This document shows positions 25,401-32,152 of a stretch of DNA of 64,000 nucleotides, in pieces. Positions within the stretch are counted from its first letter, which is position 1, and each line of letters starts with the position of its first letter. The notes beneath the pieces were generated by a model that was given only the letters and a program-made list of their open reading frames with translations, was not told the origin of the DNA and searched no databases. The DNA is from Chrysaora quinquecirrha (Eukaryota; Cnidaria; Scyphozoa; Semaeostomeae; Pelagiidae): assembly GCA_014526335.1 (NCBI GenBank), contig JACTAT010000297.1, positions 610,586 through 674,585 on the forward strand. The letters are read 5' to 3'. A program made the position numbers and the translations under genes.

Positions 25401-28400
25401 TCCACTTATCCACTTAACTACTTATCCACTTAACCACTTAACCACTTATCCACTTATCCACTTATCCACTTATCCTCTTATCCACTTATCCACTTATCCA
25501 CTTATCTACTTATCCACTTAACCACTTATCCTCTTATCCACTTAACTACTTATCCACTTAACCACTTATCCACTTATCCACTTATCCACTTATCCTCTTA
25601 TCCACTTATCCACTTATCCACTTATCCTCTTATCCACTTAACTACTTATCCACTTAACCACTTATCCACTTATCCACTTATCCTCTTATCCACTTATCCA
25701 CTTATCCACTTATCCACTTATCCACTTATCCTCTTATCCACTTAACTACTTATACACTTAACCACTTAACCACTTATCCACTTATCCTCTTATCCACTTA
25801 TCCACTTATCCACTTATCCACTTATCCACTTATCCTCTTATCCACTTAACTACTTATCCACTTAACCACTTAACCACTTATCCACTTATCCTCTTATCCA
25901 CTTAACTACTTATCCACTTAACCACTTAACCACTTATCCACTTATCCTCTTATCCACTTATCCACTTATCCACTTATCTACTTATCCTCTTATCCACTTA
26001 TCCTCTTATCCACTTAACTACTTATCCACTTAACTACTTATCCACTTCACCACTTATCCACTTATCCACTTATCCTCTTATCCACTTATCCACTTATCCA
26101 CTTATCCACTTAACTACTTATCCACTTAACCACTTAACCACTTATCCACTTATCCACTTATCCACTTATCCTCTTATCCACTTATCCACTTAACTACTTA
26201 TCCACTTAACTACTTATCCACTTAACCACTTAACCACTTATCCACTTATCCACTTATCCACTTATCCTCTTATCCACTTATCCACTTATCCACTTATCTA
26301 CTTATCCACTTATCCACTTATCCACTTATCCTCTTATCCACTTATCCACTTATCCACTTATCCTCTTATCCACTTATCCACTTAACCACTTATCCACTTA
26401 ACCACTTATCCTCTTATCCACTTATCCACTTATCCACTTATCCACTTATCCACTTATCCTCTTATCCACTTATCCACTTAACTACTTATCCACTTAACCA
26501 CTTAACCGCTTATCCACTTATCCACTTATCCACTTATCCTCTTATCCACTTATCCACTTATCTACTTATCTACTTATCCACTTATCCACTTATCCTCTTA
26601 TCCACTTATCCACTTATCCTCTTATCCACTTATCCACTTAACCACTTATCCACTTAACCACTTATCCTCTTATCCACTTATCCTCTTATCCTCTTATCCA
26701 CGTATCTACTAATTCACTTAACCACTTATTCACTTATCCACTTAACTACTTATCCACTTAACCCCTTAACCACTTATCCACTTATCCTCTTATCCACTTA
26801 TCCACTTATCCACTTATCTACTTATCCTCTTATCCACTTATCCTCTTATCCACTTAACTACTTATCCACTTAACCACTTATCCACTTATCCACTTATCCA
26901 CTTATCCTCTTATCCACTTATCCACTTATCCACTTAACTACTTATCCACTTAACCACTTAACCACTTATCCACTTATCCTCTTATCCACTTATCCACTTA
27001 ACTACTTATCCACTTAATCACTTAACCACTTATCCACTTATCCACTTATCCACTTATCCTCTTATCCACTTATCCACTTATCTACTTATCCACTTATCCA
27101 CTTATCCACTTATCCTCTTATCCACTTATCCACTTATCCTCTTATCCACTTAACCACTTAACCACTTATCCACTTAACCACTTATCCTCTTATCCACTTA
27201 TCCTCTTATCCTCTTATCCACGTATCTACTAATTCACTTAACCACTTATTCACTTATCCATTTAACCACTTGTCCACTTATCCACTTATCCACTTATCCA
27301 CTTAACTACTTATCCACTTAACCACTTAACCACTTATCCACTTAACCACTTATCCACTTATCCACTTATCTACTTATCTACTTATCTACTTATCCACTTA
27401 TTCACTTATCCTCTTATCCACTTATCCACTTATCCACTTGTCCTCTTATCCACTTATCCACTTAACCACTTATCCACTTAACCACTTATCCTCTTATCCA
27501 CTTATCCTCTTATCCTCTTATCCACGTATCTACTAATTCACTTAACCACTTATTCACTTATCCATTTAACCACTTATCCACTTAACTACTTATCCACTTA
27601 ACCACTTAACCACTTATCCACTTATCCACTTAACCACTTACCCACTTATCCTCTTGTCCACTTATCCTCTTATCCACTTATCCTATTATCCACTTATCCA
27701 CTTGTCCACTTATCCTCTTATCCACTTATCCTCTTATCCACTTATCCACTTATCCACTTATCCTCTTGTCCACTTATCCTCTTATCCACTTATCCTATTA
27801 TCCACTTATCCACTTATCCTCTTATCCACTTATCCACTTAACCACTTATCCACTTAACCACTTATCCTCTTATCCACTTATCCACTTATCCACTTATCCA
27901 CTTATCCACTTATCCTCTTATCCACTTATCCACTTAACTACTTATCCACTTAACCACTTAACCGCTTATCCACTTATCCACTTATCCACTTATCCTCTTA
28001 TCCACTTATCCACTTATCTACTTATCTACTTATCCACTTATCCACTTATCCTCTTATCCACTTATCCACTTATCCTCTTATCCACTTATCCACTTAACCA
28101 CTTATCCACTTAACCACTTATCCTCTTATCCACTTATCCTCTTATCCTCTTATCCACGTATCTACTAATTCACTTAACCACTTATTCACTTATCCACTTA
28201 ACTACTTATCCACTTAACCCCTTAACCACTTATCCACTTATCCTCTTATCCACTTATCCACTTATCCACTTATCTACTTATCCTCTTATCCACTTATCCT
28301 CTTATCCACTTAACTACTTATCCACTTAACCACTTATCCACTTATCCACTTATCCACTTATCCTCTTATCCACTTATCCACTTATCCACTTAACTACTTA

Positions 28401-31400
28401 TCCACTTAACCACTTAACCACTTATCCACTTATCCACTTATCCTCTTATCCACTTATCCACTTAACTACTTATCCACTTATCCACTTAACCACTTATCCA
28501 CTTAACCACTTATCCTCTTATCCACTTATCCTCTTATCCTCTTATCCACGTATCTACTAATTCACTTAACCACTTATTCACTTATCCATTTAACCACTTG
28601 TCCACTTATCCACTTATCCACTTATCCACTTAACTACTTATCCACTTAACCACTTAACCACTTATCCACTTAACCACTTATCCACTTATCCACTTATCTA
28701 CTTATCTACTTATCTACTTATCCACTTATCCACTTATCCTCTTATCCACTTATCCACTTATCCACTTGTCCTCTTATCCACTTATCCACTTAACCACTTA
28801 TCCACTTAACCACTTATCCTCTTATCCACTTATCCTCTTATCCTCTTATCCACGTATCTACTAATTCACTTAACCACTTATTCACTTATCCATTTAACCA
28901 CTTATCCACTTAACCACTTAACCACTTATCCACTTATCCACTTAACCACTTACCCACTTATCCTCTTGTCCACTTATCCTCTTATCCACTTATCCTATTA
29001 TCCACTTATCCACTTGTCCACTTATCCTCTTATCCACTTATCCTCTTATCCACTTATCCACTTATCCACTTATCCTCTTGTCCACTTATCCTCTTATCCA
29101 CTTATCCTATTATCCACTTATCCACTTGTCCACTTATCCTCTTATCCACTTATCCTCTTATCCACTTATCCACTTATCCACTTATCCACTTACCCACTTA
29201 TCCTCTTGTCCACTTATCCTCTTATCCACTTATCCACTTACCCACTTATCCTCTTGTCCACTTATCCTCTTATCCACTTATCCTATTATCCACTTATCCA
29301 CTTGTCCACTTATCCTCTTATCCACTTATCCTCTTATCCACTTATCCACTTATCCACTTATCCTCTTGTCCACTTATCCTCTTATCCACTTATCCTCTTA
29401 TCCACTTATCCACTTATCCACTTATCCTCTTGTCCACTTATCCTCTTATCCACTTATCCTATTATCCACTTATCCACTTGTCCTCTTATCCACTTTTCCT
29501 CTTATCCTTTTATCCTCTTATCCTCTTATCCACTTATCCTCTTATCCACTTATCCTCTTATTCACTGATCTGTCCTGAACTACAGCAACAGCAATTAGAG
29601 AGAAGGGAGGGACTGGTGTAGCCAGTAAACAATACTTTTTAAGTTACCGTTATCTTTCTAGCGCCCGTTGCTGTCAAGTATGGTACAAGATTATGAATTC
29701 TATTACTTTGATCATCCTTATAATCCAAAAAAGGTTAGTTTTAAGAATTTTGCATTTCGTTTATAATTTTGCCTTTAAAATTTAAGGTTTATCCCAGCTA
29801 TAGTACCCCTTGTATTAAGTTAAAAAAATCTTGTCGTTGAACAACAGTTCAATTACACAAAGAATAGCTAAAACTTTGTGCCAAAGGCTTTTTGTCTGAA
29901 ACTCTCAAGGATTACATGCGCAACACAGTTTTTTGGCCTTGATTTAAACTTAGACCCTATCCAAACGATCGAATATTGTCCTGGTCTTAACCACCCTTTG
30001 CTTTTGCTTAAAAACCGTCAGGTCTGACATGACAAATGCTGCTATTCTGAATAGTACATCCTTTCTTTAACCATCTAGAGACCATCTCCATTGCTCATGG
30101 CCCGTGCTTCTCCTGTCCCGATAACGATTGAAGATGATGATGATTTGGATGATAATGATAATGATGATGCAACAGATGATGCCAAAAAGGTATGTCTTCG
30201 ATTTGTATTCATTTGCAGTAGTCGATCTTTTTACTAGCATTTGAAATGTGGATCCTTTAAACTGGCAATTAGGCCCAAATTGCTAAACGATCAAGCATTG
30301 TTGATCAAGCATTTAAGATTTGCTTTGCAAGCGAGGTTTGACTTTTCAGTTGGTGTGGCCGAGTGGTCATGGTGTTTGGTTCACGATTGTGAGGTCGTGA
30401 GTTGGAGACTCGTCGGGACCGCTTTCCACAAGCCTACAGTCAACTCAGCTGTCCATCCTTTCAAGGACGATAAATGAGTACCCAGGGTATTCGTTCTAGA
30501 ATATTGGTCCAGGGGCTCAAGCTGCGGGTCAACATCAGCTACATAGCTGCCAGAACCACCAACCTGCTTTAACAAATCAATATTGCTTGCTTGCTTGCTT
30601 GCTTGCTTGTTTGCTTGCTTGTTTGCTTGTTTGCTTGTTTGCTTGCTTGTTTGCTTGCTTGCTTGCTTGCTTGTTTGCTTGCTTGCTTGTTTGCTTGTTT
30701 GCTTGTTTGCTTGCTTGCTAGCCACGTCGCAAACCATTGCTTGCTGAGCAAAACCTTACGGAGATTGTTCCGCAATGTTTTGGAATTGTTTAACAATGTT
30801 TAAGCAAAAAATGTTTGACAAGCAACGTACGACATGACCAAACGGTAAAAACATTTTGCTTGACAAGCAAATTTATGATGTTTGACAAACAATGTTTGAT
30901 CTTTTTCCCATTGCCTTAATTTTACCACGTATCTTCCAGGGCTCACGAAGATTGCGAGAGCAGGCAGGGTTTGCCCTGTTTAGTAATGAAATTGCCATGA
31001 TGATGAGGAGAAACAATCCTATAGTTGCCGACGAAGAGATTAAACAAGTCTGCTTATCAGAGGTAAAACCATAGCACATTTTCCTATAGTGCAATAAAGA
31101 GTAGAAAGATTTCCCAGAGATTTGAACCAAAAACTGCATGACCAGAGAGCCAACTACGATAACATTGAGCTAAAGAGCTCAATGAAATCTTCGAGTAACT
31201 CTCCAAGTTAAACAGACCAAGGTCCTCCCGTTTCCCTTTGTGTTTCGGCTTCGTTGAGCTTTCTTCAGCACCATAACTATTTCTATGCTTGTCATGAATG
31301 GCGAATACAAGGATAGAATTTTCCAGTGTCATACCACAACAGATGGGACTTGAGCCAAAAACTGCATGATCATGGAGCCAACGTCGATTCTACTGAGCTA

Positions 31401-31652
31401 AAGAGCTCCTTCCGTGGAGTAAAACTTTGGAACATTCGTCAGTCCTTGTGAATTTCAAAGAAGGCTTAACCTCTGTATTTAATTCAATTTTATTGCATAT
31501 TAATTGTATCCCTTTAATTTCAGTGGAAGAATTTTAGCGGTGCGAAGAAGGCAGAACTAGAAGCCAGAGCAAGAGCACAGGGACTCAAGGCCATTAATCC
31601 AAATGATGGCAGTTTGCTTGTTTATGAATGTGGATGGACTGGATGCGATTAT
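6375..31652 (+). CDS. PBRM1: PBRM1 / polybromo-1 (BAF180), 31 exons, both ends cut by gaps
   Basis: Chromatin-targeting subunit of the PBAF SWI/SNF remodelling complex in the nucleus; its bromodomains read acetyl-lysine and its BAH and HMG domains contact nucleosomes or DNA. The window gives, in order: tail of bromodomain 2, bromodomains 3, 4, 5, 6, BAH1, BAH2, acidic linker, HMG box and the start of a C2H2-like finger, matching the animal polybromo order. Exons are listed in the domain entries below. All consecutive junctions are GT-AG and in phase except between 12534 (phase 1) and 13628 (phase 0), where an exon is missing. Bromodomain 1, most of bromodomain 2 and the C-terminus fall in the two 500-N gaps. 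The gene spans at least 25 kb, mostly because of repeat-filled introns. The assignment is very secure. Confidence 0.95.
6700..6920 (-). mobile_element. SINE family A copy 1 (tRNA-derived)
   Basis: Minus-strand copy of a repeat seen in full at 41822-42013. It reads GGTGCTAAAGAAGGCTCAAC, then GACTTGGAGATTTA, a weak pol III A box at TGTAGCTGAGTG, and ends GTCACTTGTGAAAAATCTAT. The B-box region is decayed (AGGGTCAAATTCC). Confidence 0.65.
6936..7195 (-). mobile_element. SINE family A copies 2 and 2b
   Basis: Second minus-strand copy of the same family, with an internal duplication of the AAAGCTCAGTG block. A short third fragment (ggggaacacaaggatagat) follows at 7217-7250. Confidence 0.6.
7520..7750 (-). 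mobile_element. SINE family A copy 3
   Basis: Diverged minus-strand copy recognised by CTGGACTGCATGACCAGAGG and the GAGCTAAGAGCCCACTGAAA block. It ends in a TATATA run near 7727. Confidence 0.5.
7870..7972 (+). mobile_element. MITE family M fragment
   Basis: Fragment with ACAAATGTTTGATCTAACAATGTTTGG and the terminal motif TTGGCAAGGGCTGA. It belongs to the self-complementary MITE seen at 12569-13195, 15802-16076 and 59615-59822. Confidence 0.5.
8010..9751 (+). CDS. PBRM1: PBRM1 segment: bromodomain 3 (exons 8010-8142, 8786-8855, 9313-9411, 9683-9751)
   Basis: Encodes LAMTLYSAITAHSDNYGRLL (helix Z), EPFMRLPSKRSYPDYYNVIR (ZA loop with the PDYY motif), KPMSLLKIRQKI, then DLDLVFTNARAYNEETSLLY with the acetyl-lysine-binding Asn after Tyr. 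The last exon gives the basic C-terminal helix MFMKEKKKELQKL. The order and lengths match human bromodomain 3. All four exons join in phase. Confidence 0.93.
8395..8715 (-). mobile_element. SINE family C copy with tRNA-like head and duplicated body
   Basis: On the minus strand it starts with A box GTAGTGGTTAGCA and B box GGTTCAAATCC, then a body present twice (GGTCCTCAGTG...TTGTGCT at about 8406-8512 and 8540-8645). It looks like a tRNA-derived SINE with a dimeric body, in the intron splitting bromodomain 3. Confidence 0.6.
9937..10445 (+). mobile_element. MITE family M, two adjacent copies
   Basis: Begins CCTGGCCAAACAATCAACAA and repeats ATGTTTGACCGTTTG and AATGTTTGATCGTTTGGC on both strands; the self-complementary pieces can fold on themselves. 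A second partial copy runs from 10235 to 10445. Lies between bromodomains 3 and 4. Confidence 0.65.
10582..12534 (+). CDS. PBRM1: PBRM1 segment: bromodomain 4 (exons 10582-10710, 11362-11415, 11585-11662, 12381-12534)
   Basis: Exon 1 ends with helix Z KKRFKLLIAAVKSFQ; exon 2 is DDDGRILSDIFMKLPSKE; exon 3 is EYPDYYKVISQPMDITKIQE; exon 4 carries LIFANARHYNEEGSVVYQDS with the conserved Tyr-Asn pair and the following basic helix VLRKKKKLL. This four-exon pattern is the reference for what bromodomain 5 should look like. The last exon ends in phase 1. Confidence 0.94.
10795..10945 (-). mobile_element. tRNA-like SINE head, family D
   Basis: On the minus strand it reads CTCAGTGGTAGATTAA (A box) and GGGTTCGAGCCC (B box) about 45 nt apart. 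The arms do not close as a tRNA, so it is called a SINE head, not a tRNA gene. Confidence 0.45.
11005..11235 (+). mobile_element. SINE family B copy 1
   Basis: Shares AAGCCTACAGTCA and CTCAGCTGTCCATCCTT with the copy at 30338-30590, in the same order after a tRNA-like head (GAGGATTAGCAGTCAAGGCG). It ends near GATTGCTTGTTTG, the remnant of a (GCTT)n tail. Confidence 0.65.
11663..12380 (+). other. PBRM1 intron inside bromodomain 4
   Basis: A 718-bp intron with GC content above its surroundings and no exon. No repeat family was recognised here. It may be an old element, but nothing supports a name. Confidence 0.4.
12569..13195 (+). mobile_element. MITE family M cluster (nested copies)
   Basis: Starts after TTA (12566-12568) with GGCCCTGGCCAAACGATCAA and has at least two nested copies of AAATGTTTGACCGTTTGGCC and its complement. 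The TTA target plus GGCCCTGG end suggest a Harbinger-type non-autonomous transposon (inference). The cluster occupies the place where the first exon of bromodomain 5 should be. Confidence 0.65.
13230..13302 (+). tRNA. tRNA-Ile (anticodon AAT)
   Basis: A complete 73-nt cloverleaf. Acceptor GGCCGGT pairs with ACTGGCC with one G-U pair; T8-A9 present; D stem GCTC/GAGC with AGTCGGTA loop; anticodon stem TGGTG/CGCTA with two G-U pairs, loop CTAATAA; variable AGGTC; T stem GTGGG/CCCAC perfect with TTCGAGA loop; discriminator A. Both internal pol III boxes are intact and a TTTT stop follows at 13307. It matches the animal tRNA-Ile-AAT pattern. It sits on the sense strand of a PBRM1 intron. It could still be a fresh SINE head or tRNA retrocopy, though no encoded CCA follows. 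Confidence 0.9.
13310..13570 (+). repeat. (TTC)n / (TCATCT)n microsatellite
   Basis: A 260-bp pyrimidine-rich strand of CTT, TCA and TTC units directly behind the tRNA gene. It gives long poly-Ser, poly-Phe or poly-Lys/Glu frames that are artefacts. Confidence 0.95.
13628..15086 (+). CDS. PBRM1: PBRM1 segment: bromodomain 5 without its first exon (13628-13681, 13872-13949, 14651-14740, 15035-15086)
   Basis: Exons encode DNTGRMLCTIFGKLPAKS, DYPDYYVLIKKPIDLTKISA and LVLMFDNACRYNEPDSQVYK (conserved Tyr-Asn), then DALTLQREMIRKKAEII. Exon lengths 54, 78 and 90 mirror bromodomain 4. The exon for helix Z is absent: the upstream exon ends in phase 1 at 12534 and this one starts in phase 0, so a 3n+2-nt exon is missing from the 1.1 kb of MITE, tRNA and microsatellite between them. 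It is either lost, diverged, or dropped by the assembly. Confidence 0.9.
15607..17090 (+). CDS. PBRM1: PBRM1 segment: bromodomain 6 (exons 15607-15692, 16300-16382, 16533-16662, 16866-17090)
   Basis: Encodes DIHDVVQKLLRSLFNSFINH, DDEGRCYSDSLLEY, RKPLSLEIIRKLIEKNVYKR, LQEIRDVSRTDSEMYEDAIE and LQTFFVVHRDSLCKDGQRYM, closely following human bromodomain 6 (DDEGRCYSDSLAEIP; RTDSEIYEDAVELQQFF). There is no PDYY motif and no Tyr-Asn pair before RTDSE (the residues are Val-Ser), so acetyl-lysine binding by this domain is doubtful. The last exon ends in a charged Lys/Glu tail (EEEKKTKQNNEEKDDEK), probably coiled-coil or disordered. Confidence 0.93.
15802..16076 (+). mobile_element. MITE family M, near full-length copy
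   Basis: Follows TTA (15799-15801) with GGTCCTGGACAGACGATTAA and ends ATGTTTGATCGTTTTGCCGG GACC, complementary to its start. Length about 275 bp. It has no coding capacity. Confidence 0.7.
17204..18779 (+). CDS. PBRM1: PBRM1 segment: BAH domain 1 (17204-17295, 17794-17854, 18080-18151, 18276-18377, 18705-18779)
   Basis: Bromo-adjacent homology domain, a protein/nucleosome-binding module. Encodes YRPGDFVYVQIGKEEPHIVF, IEKLWVDKQGNQGMYCCWFY, RPEETFHLASRKFLEKELFR, SDHYSHLSPSKITGRCHVMS, VRDYFKLKPEGFLEDDIYVC and ESRYHVRTRNFKKIK. These match human HIVCIERLWED, YGCWFYRPNETFHLATRKFL and DVFVCESRYSAKTKSFKKIK. All five exons are in phase. The intron after 18779 carries MITE family F. Confidence 0.95.
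17296..17793 (+). other. PBRM1 intron in BAH1
   Basis: A 498-bp AT-rich intron. I see no RNA gene or repeat in it. Confidence 0.7.
18799..19020 (-). mobile_element. MITE family F copy
   Basis: Follows TTA (18796-18798) with GGCCGGTTCTGTGTAGACAG and includes TGATTGGTGTTGAAAACACA, the complement of the core at 3950 and 60920, and GTGCATTTCGATCCGCATC, also found at 49768. Lies in the PBRM1 intron after BAH1. Confidence 0.6.
19129..21586 (+). CDS. PBRM1: PBRM1 segment: inter-BAH linker and BAH domain 2 (19129-19390, 20023-20098, 20893-21065, 21492-21586)
   Basis: Starts TWPTSSRIQLIPRETTPSLK RVASVFA (human RFVPRDVPLPVVRVASVFA), then EMAGGEEGCVYYEQY (human EMSNGEPGCHYFEQ) and BAH2: YKLGDSVYVRSDEEYPYMAK, KMWTDQRSGRAWFHGNWYLR, PEEAKHMPTRMFYDQECFQS NIEDTNPMASIMGLC and CRPTEMPERDVFLCQSRYDE. 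Phases agree across all four exons. The donor at 21587 leads into the 7.9-kb repeat intron. Confidence 0.95.
19414..20000 (+). repeat. (ACTTG)n pentanucleotide array
   Basis: About 590 bp of GACTTGACTTG units with GGAGTGCCTTG variants, filling almost the whole PBRM1 intron 19391-20022. The complementary frames read poly-SQVK and are not genes. Confidence 0.97.
20102..20205 (+). repeat. (GAT)n microsatellite
   Basis: Imperfect GATGAT run just after the donor at 20099. Confidence 0.9.
20463..20861. mobile_element. 399-bp MITE with GGCCTGGCTAAAC ends and TTA target site
   Basis: Left end GGCCTGGCTAAACTAGGAGA and right end ATCTGTTTAGCCAGGCC are inverted repeats. TTA occurs on both sides (20460-20462 and 20862-20864). 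The 3-bp TTA duplication fits PIF/Harbinger. No ORF of its own. Confidence 0.75.
21661..29565 (+). repeat. 7.9-kb array of an 8-bp unit (CCACTTAT/CCTCTTAT)
   Basis: About 990 tandem copies of CCACTTAT with frequent CCTCTTAT and CTACTTAA or CCACTTAA variants. The array starts ~75 bp after the donor at 21587 and ends ~96 bp before the acceptor at 29661, so the intron is almost pure array. Longer recurring blocks, such as one containing CACGTATCTACTAATTCACT at about 22142, 22214, 22276, 26700, 27220, 27523, 28155, 28547 and 28851, show higher-order duplication. Three units equal 24 bp, giving open frames of repeated STYPLIHL; these are not genes. Confidence 0.98.
29662..31652 (+). CDS. PBRM1: PBRM1 segment: acidic linker, HMG box and start of a C2H2-like finger (29662-29733, 30079-30189, 30940-31062, 31524-31652)
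   Basis: First exon: RPLLSSMVQDYEFYYFDHPY (human SAKVVDDEIYYFRKPIVPQK). Second: RPSPLLMARASPVPITIEDD followed by an Asp/Asn-rich stretch. Third and fourth: HMG box, GFALFSNEIAMMMRRNNPIV then CLSEWKNFSGAKKAELEARA (human GYILFSSEMRAVIKAQHPDY ... LVGTEWRNLETAKKAEYEER). The last exon then reads LLVYECGWTGCDY, a C-x4-C start typical of a C2H2 zinc finger, and is cut by the gap. Vertebrate PBRM1 has no finger there; my recollection is that some invertebrate polybromo proteins do. Confidence 0.92.
30338..30590 (+). mobile_element. SINE family B copy 2 with Ser/Leu-tRNA-like head
   Basis: Head GTGTGGCCGAGTGGTCATGG resembles a type II tRNA 5' half (A box). The body shares AAGCCTACAGTCAACTCAGC TGTCCATCCTT with 11090-11130. 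Its 3' end passes into the (GCTT)n tail. Confidence 0.7.
30580..30720 (+). repeat. (GCTT)n/(GTTT)n tail of SINE B
   Basis: About 140 bp of TTGCTTGC units at the 3' end of the SINE; reads as poly-SKQA on the other strand, an artefact. Confidence 0.9.
31085..31410 (-). mobile_element. SINE family A, two tandem minus-strand copies
   Basis: Copies at about 31085-31272 and 31285-31410 each carry the complement of GCTCTCTGGTCATGCAG and GAGTTACTCGAAGATTTCAT. They lie in the intron inside the PBRM1 HMG box. Confidence 0.65.
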
Positions 31653-32152
31653 NNNNNNNNNNNNNNNNNNNNNNNNNNNNNNNNNNNNNNNNNNNNNNNN
31701 NNNNNNNNNNNNNNNNNNNNNNNNNNNNNNNNNNNNNNNNNNNNNNNNNNNNNNNNNNNNNNNNNNNNNNNNNNNNNNNNNNNNNNNNNNNNNNNNNNNN
31801 NNNNNNNNNNNNNNNNNNNNNNNNNNNNNNNNNNNNNNNNNNNNNNNNNNNNNNNNNNNNNNNNNNNNNNNNNNNNNNNNNNNNNNNNNNNNNNNNNNNN
31901 NNNNNNNNNNNNNNNNNNNNNNNNNNNNNNNNNNNNNNNNNNNNNNNNNNNNNNNNNNNNNNNNNNNNNNNNNNNNNNNNNNNNNNNNNNNNNNNNNNNN
32001 NNNNNNNNNNNNNNNNNNNNNNNNNNNNNNNNNNNNNNNNNNNNNNNNNNNNNNNNNNNNNNNNNNNNNNNNNNNNNNNNNNNNNNNNNNNNNNNNNNNN
32101 NNNNNNNNNNNNNNNNNNNNNNNNNNNNNNNNNNNNNNNNNNNNNNNNNNNN
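31653..32152. other. Assembly gap (500 N)
   Basis: Placeholder gap of unknown true size. It truncates the PBRM1 zinc-finger exon on its left and the Helitron coding region on its right. The remaining PBRM1 C-terminus, and possibly the TBC1D30 3' end, may be inside. Confidence 0.99.

Larger units (their letters stand above)
30268..30905 (+). mobile_element. MITE family M copy split by a SINE
   Basis: The 5' part (TTAGGCCCAAATTGCTAAAC, 30270 to about 30345) and 3' part (30733-30905, ending ATGTTTGACAAACAATGTTTG) are one MITE interrupted by SINE family B and its tail. This orders the insertions: MITE first, SINE later. Confidence 0.6.

Noticed and set aside
21661..29565. TTATCCAC resembles the bacterial DnaA box, so an origin was considered
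   Set aside because: The surrounding genes are animal genes with introns; the match is a by-product of the 8-bp repeat phase.
21651..29621. Long open frames reading STYPLIHL repeats
   Set aside because: They are the translation of an 8-bp repeat (three units = eight codons) inside a PBRM1 intron, open in several frames, with no start context.
30381..30803. SKQANKQ frame and its complement LACLLV
   Set aside because: (GCTT)n tail of a SINE.
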